NCBI GenBank assembly: GCA_944393305.1 | Contig: CALXZS010000058.1 | Location: forward strand, 1-8,174 | DNA length: 8,174 bases | Origin: an uncultured Clostridia bacterium | GTDB taxonomy: Bacteria > Bacillota > Clostridia > TANB77 > CAG-508 | Reading direction: 5' to 3' | Part shown: piece after piece, positions 6,133 through 8,174 of the stretch | How the letters are laid out: the number at the start of each line of letters is the position of its first letter | Numbering within the stretch: position 1 is the stretch's first letter | Translations under genes and position numbers: made by a program | Notes under the pieces: model-generated | The model's input: the letters and a program-made list of their open reading frames with translations, nothing else | The model's database searches: none | Told to the model about the DNA's origin: nothing

Positions 6133-6186
6133 TTTTACCGCTCCTCTATAATGCAATTACTAACATAACTATTTTCTATTACACAA

Positions 6187-6882
6187 TTATTCTTCTATTA
6201 CACGTTTTGCTTTCACTATATATCTATGACTATTATGTCTATATGGATGACAAGTAATTAATGTTACAATATCTTGCCCTTCTTTTATTTCTAATTCACT
6301 AATATTATCTGGTGTAACTATATGAATTTCATAAACTTCATATACAAGCCTTTCTCTAAAATTTTGAATATATATTTTATCTCCATATTCTAATCTTTCA
6401 ATATTTCTAAACATTGCAGCTTTTCCATATCCTCTATGAGCTGCCATAACACAATTGGTATTTTCACCACCTATTGGATATGATGTTTCTGTAAGATGTG
6501 CTGCTCCTAATTTCATATTTTCAGTATTTGCACCAAGTAAAATAGGAAGGTTTATTTCCATTTTAGGAATATTTAAATACCCTATAATATTATTTTCTAT
6601 GCCATATTCTGAAAGGTCTATTGAGGGCTGTTCATATGAAAATGGGTCAACTAGATTTTCTTGCTTGCTTTCAAATAATTCTTCATTTCTTCTTTGGAGT
6701 TCTTCATATAATTTTTGCAAAATATCTATATTTTTTTCATCAGAAATTTTTTCAATAAACTCTTCTTCGTTTTTTTCTACGTTTTTTTCATATGCATAAT
6801 TACTTAAATATGGGAAAATAAATAATATTATACCTATAATTATAAATATAATTGCTATTATTTTTATAATTCTTTTTCTCAT
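6187..6882 (-). CDS. Class C sortase (second of tandem pair), no C-terminal anchor
   Basis: A 231-residue sortase. A hydrophobic N-terminal segment (about 5-25) acts as signal-anchor, followed by a charged helical stalk rich in Glu and Lys. Asp79-Pro-Phe is the 'lid' motif that marks class C pilin polymerases. The sortase barrel holds the catalytic triad: His149 (MAAHRGYGKAAMFRNI), Cys211 (TLITCHPY) and Arg220 (HNSHRYIV). Family role: transpeptidation of sorting-signal proteins, usually linking pilin subunits at the outer face of the membrane. Unlike the upstream paralogue it ends just after the barrel with no C-terminal transmembrane helix. The start is 4 nt after the upstream stop, with AGAGGAGG inside the end of the upstream gene 10 nt before the ATG, so the two are translated from one mRNA. 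No pilin or LPXTG substrate is in the window. Confidence 0.9.
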   Translation of the reverse strand: MRKRIIKIIAIIFIIIGIILFIFPYLSNYAYEKNVEKNEEEFIEKISDEKNIDILQKLYEELQRRNEELFESKQENLVDPFSYEQPSIDLSEYGIENNIIGYLNIPKMEINLPILLGANTENMKLGAAHLTETSYPIGGENTNCVMAAHRGYGKAAMFRNIERLEYGDKIYIQNFRERLVYEVYEIHIVTPDNISELEIKEGQDIVTLITCHPYRHNSHRYIVKAKRVIEE

Positions 6883-6886
6883 ATCT

Positions 6887-7759
6887 TTATTTCCTCCTCT
6901 TCTTTTTGAAAATAAAAATTATGATGATAATTAATATAAATATTATTATTCCAATTATAACTCCCATTAAGTAATAATTTTTGCCTGTATTTCCCGAATT
7001 TTCATTTATATTAGATGTATTTTCTTTTGTTTCATCATTATACTCTTCATATTCTGTTCTTTCTGCTTTTACTAATAATCTATGTGAATTTACACCGTAA
7101 GGAGTACAAGTTACAAGGGTTACATAGTCCTTGCCACTGGTTATTTGCAACTCGCTTATTTCATCTGGCAAAATTACTTTTATTTCATATACTTTGTATG
7201 TTAATACTTCATTTAGGATATGAATGTAAAAAATGTCGCCCTCAACTAATTCATCCAATCTTGTAAATAATTCAGCACTTGGTAAACCAGTATGCCCTGT
7301 TAAAACACTATGTGTCGATTGCCCCCCTATTGGCAAGGAGGTAGATTCTATATGACCTACTCCTTTTTCTAATACTTCACTGCTTGTTCCATGATAAATA
7401 GGTAAATACACTGAAATTTTAGGTATTTCTACATATGCCATTACACCATCTTCTGCAATATTTAGAACTTCTTTATAATTTTTTGGCATTGCATATCCGC
7501 TACCTTCCACAAAGGGATCATGCACTGGCTCTCCTGATAAATTTTCATTATATGTTTGAGCTTTTTGTAGTTCTTCATCTATTTTCTCTTGGTTAAAATT
7601 AGATACAGCTTCACTATACTCTCGTATAGCTTCTGTTTGATTTTTTTCAGCGAAATAATTGCTAACATTTGGATATAAGAATATGCATCCTCCAACTATT
7701 ATAAAAATTAGTGCTATTACTAATACGACTTTATCTATTTTATTTTTTTCTTTCTTCAT
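6887..7759 (-). CDS. Class C sortase (first of tandem pair) with C-terminal transmembrane anchor
   Basis: A 290-residue sortase. The N-terminal hydrophobic helix spans about 11-29; a charged stalk follows. His80-Asp81-Pro82-Phe83 forms the class C lid. The catalytic residues are His156 (VLTGHTGLPSAELF), Cys218 (TLVTCTPYGVNSHR) and Arg227. After the barrel there is a polar Asn/Glu/Thr-rich linker (about 235-260), then a strongly hydrophobic helix (264-284) and a KKKRRK positive stop-transfer end, the typical layout of pilus-polymerising SrtC enzymes. AGGAG 8 nt before the ATG supports the start. It is the first gene of the minus-strand run that continues with a second sortase, a kinase and a flavin reductase. 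It is only distantly similar to its neighbour outside the lid and active-site motifs, so the two probably differ in substrate. Confidence 0.92.
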   Translation of the reverse strand: MKKEKNKIDKVVLVIALIFIIVGGCIFLYPNVSNYFAEKNQTEAIREYSEAVSNFNQEKIDEELQKAQTYNENLSGEPVHDPFVEGSGYAMPKNYKEVLNIAEDGVMAYVEIPKISVYLPIYHGTSSEVLEKGVGHIESTSLPIGGQSTHSVLTGHTGLPSAELFTRLDELVEGDIFYIHILNEVLTYKVYEIKVILPDEISELQITSGKDYVTLVTCTPYGVNSHRLLVKAERTEYEEYNDETKENTSNINENSGNTGKNYYLMGVIIGIIIFILIIIIIFIFKKKRRK

Positions 7760-7782
7760 TGGTCGTTCTCCTATTTTTTATA

Positions 7783-7811
7783 AATATAATATATCATTTT
7801 TTCTTTTTAAA
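7783..7811 (-). promoter_or_regulatory. Candidate SigA promoter of the sortase run
   Basis: On the minus strand, -35 TTTAAA (7806-7811), a 17-nt spacer and -10 TATATT (7783-7788) sit about 24 nt upstream of the sortase ATG. An overlapping alternative is TAGATT (7811-7816) with TATATT (7788-7793), also 17 nt apart. Either would leave a very short leader that includes the AGGAG at 7768-7772. The surrounding sequence is so AT-rich that chance matches are easy. Confidence 0.4.
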
Positions 7812-7837
7812 ATCTATAAATTTGTAAAAATATTTTT

Positions 7838-7949
7838 GGGATGTTTTTGTGGACACCTCCTAAAAACAGCTTGTCTTTTTGGTTGATGTTTCGCTTTTGA
7901 TTATGGGGCACCTTTCAAAAACAGCTAAAGAAAACAAAAAAACATCCCC
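7838..7949. repeat. Inverted-repeat unit containing degenerate direct repeats
   Basis: GGGATGTTTTTGT (7838-7850) is matched in inverted orientation by ACAAAAAAACATCCC (7934-7948). Between them is an 18-nt direct repeat at 7854-7871 and 7909-7926 (15 of 18 identical, sharing CACCT and AAAAACAGCT). A third, weaker version ends in GCAGCT at 7958. No coding frame of note crosses it. It occupies the gene-free stretch upstream of the sortase promoter. It could be a small mobile-element remnant or a structured regulatory region; the sequence alone does not decide. Confidence 0.5.
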
Positions 7950-7980
7950 TAAGCAGCTAAAACGTGAATTTTTTTTACAT

Positions 7981-7987
7981 TGTCGAA
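7981..7987 (+). promoter_or_regulatory. Candidate Spo0A box
   Basis: TGTCGAA is an exact match to the core 0A box (TGNCGAA). It lies about 50 nt upstream of the TATAAA of the rightward promoter candidate, a spacing compatible with activation. A seven-base match can occur by chance, so this is tentative. Confidence 0.35.
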
Positions 7988-8016
7988 ATCTGTCATAATT
8001 TGACGTACGATTTTAC

Positions 8017-8043
8017 TTGCAAAATGGATAAAAATGGTATAAA
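8017..8043 (+). promoter_or_regulatory. Candidate rightward promoter
   Basis: TTGCAA (8017-8022) and TATAAA (8038-8043) are separated by 15 nt, shorter than ideal. TTGACG (8000-8005) lies further upstream. It would transcribe rightward, into the dispersed repeat at 8098 and a gene beyond the window. No coding start lies in the remaining bases. Confidence 0.35.
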
Positions 8044-8097
8044 ATGTAAACATAATATCTTTTGTTTATAATTCATAGTCAAATAAGTTATTCTAAG

Positions 8098-8174
8098 ATT
8101 GTATATTTCAAAATTTCTTGTTTCTTACTGTCACTGCTAAAATTCTTCGAATTTTACAGCTCCAAACTGCGCGA
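8098..8174 (+). repeat. Dispersed palindromic repeat, second copy (cut by window edge)
   Basis: All 77 bases from ATTGTATATTTC to the window end are identical to the reverse complement of 1937-2013. The left boundary of identity is exactly the ATTGTATATTT terminal repeat seen in the first copy, confirming that this is the element's true end. The outer 17-bp GTTGTTATAATTCGCAT end found around the first copy is absent here. Confidence 0.85.

Noticed and set aside
7848..7880. End of an IS3-like insertion sequence (GTGGACACCT...)
   Set aside because: The GTGGACAC start is reminiscent of IS3-family ends, but no transposase remnant or matching opposite end is present; too short to call.
7838..7949. 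Riboswitch in the sortase leader
   Set aside because: It does not match a riboswitch consensus I know, and the likely promoter lies between it and the gene, so it would not be in the mRNA.
1..8174. CRISPR array, tRNA or rRNA
   Set aside because: No regularly spaced short repeats and no cloverleaf or conserved rRNA sequence was seen on either strand.

Overview
This window comes from a strongly AT-rich, low-GC Gram-positive genome, most likely a gut-type member of the Clostridia. The evidence is A/T-ending codon use, purine-rich GGAGG-type ribosome binding sites, a DUF421/DUF4363 gene pair, two class C sortases and a TGTCGAA sequence that matches the Spo0A box of spore-formers. Species assignment is not possible by eye. 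No rRNA, tRNA, CRISPR array or transposase gene was seen.

Layout from left to right. (1) Positions 1-665, minus strand: the 5' part of an AlbA/Schlafen-type ATP-binding regulator that runs off the left edge and appears to carry a large in-frame internal deletion. It has its own good promoter. (2) 780-1846, minus: a translationally coupled DUF421 and DUF4363 membrane gene pair. (3) 1880-2049: a non-coding palindromic insertion with perfect 17-bp ends, enclosing a dispersed repeat core that recurs in inverted orientation at the right edge of the window (77 of 77 bases identical). (4) 2137-2511, plus: a small YvlD/holin-4-like membrane protein, followed by a terminator shared with the convergent gene. 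(5) 2668-4071, minus: an FAD oxidoreductase fused to a C-terminal Rieske domain, divergent from (6) a TspO/MBR membrane protein at 4257-4715, plus. (7) 4779-7759, minus: a run of co-directional genes, transcribed as class C sortase with C-terminal anchor, second class C sortase, APH-fold kinase, then a flavin reductase whose 3' end has been replaced by an 83-bp GC-rich, AGCG-rich palindromic element. (8) 7760-8174: a 415-bp gene-free region holding a sortase promoter, an inverted/direct-repeat cluster, a Spo0A-box candidate with a rightward promoter, and the second copy of the dispersed repeat.

Functionally this looks like accessory envelope and redox material rather than one pathway. The two sortases imply pilus assembly or anchoring, but no pilin gene is visible. 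The oxidoreductase, TspO and flavin reductase are redox or tetrapyrrole related at most by family. The most distinctive signal is the remodelling by small non-coding repeats: one element sits between divergent genes and may supply outward -10 boxes, another truncates a gene, and at least one family is present twice in 8 kb.
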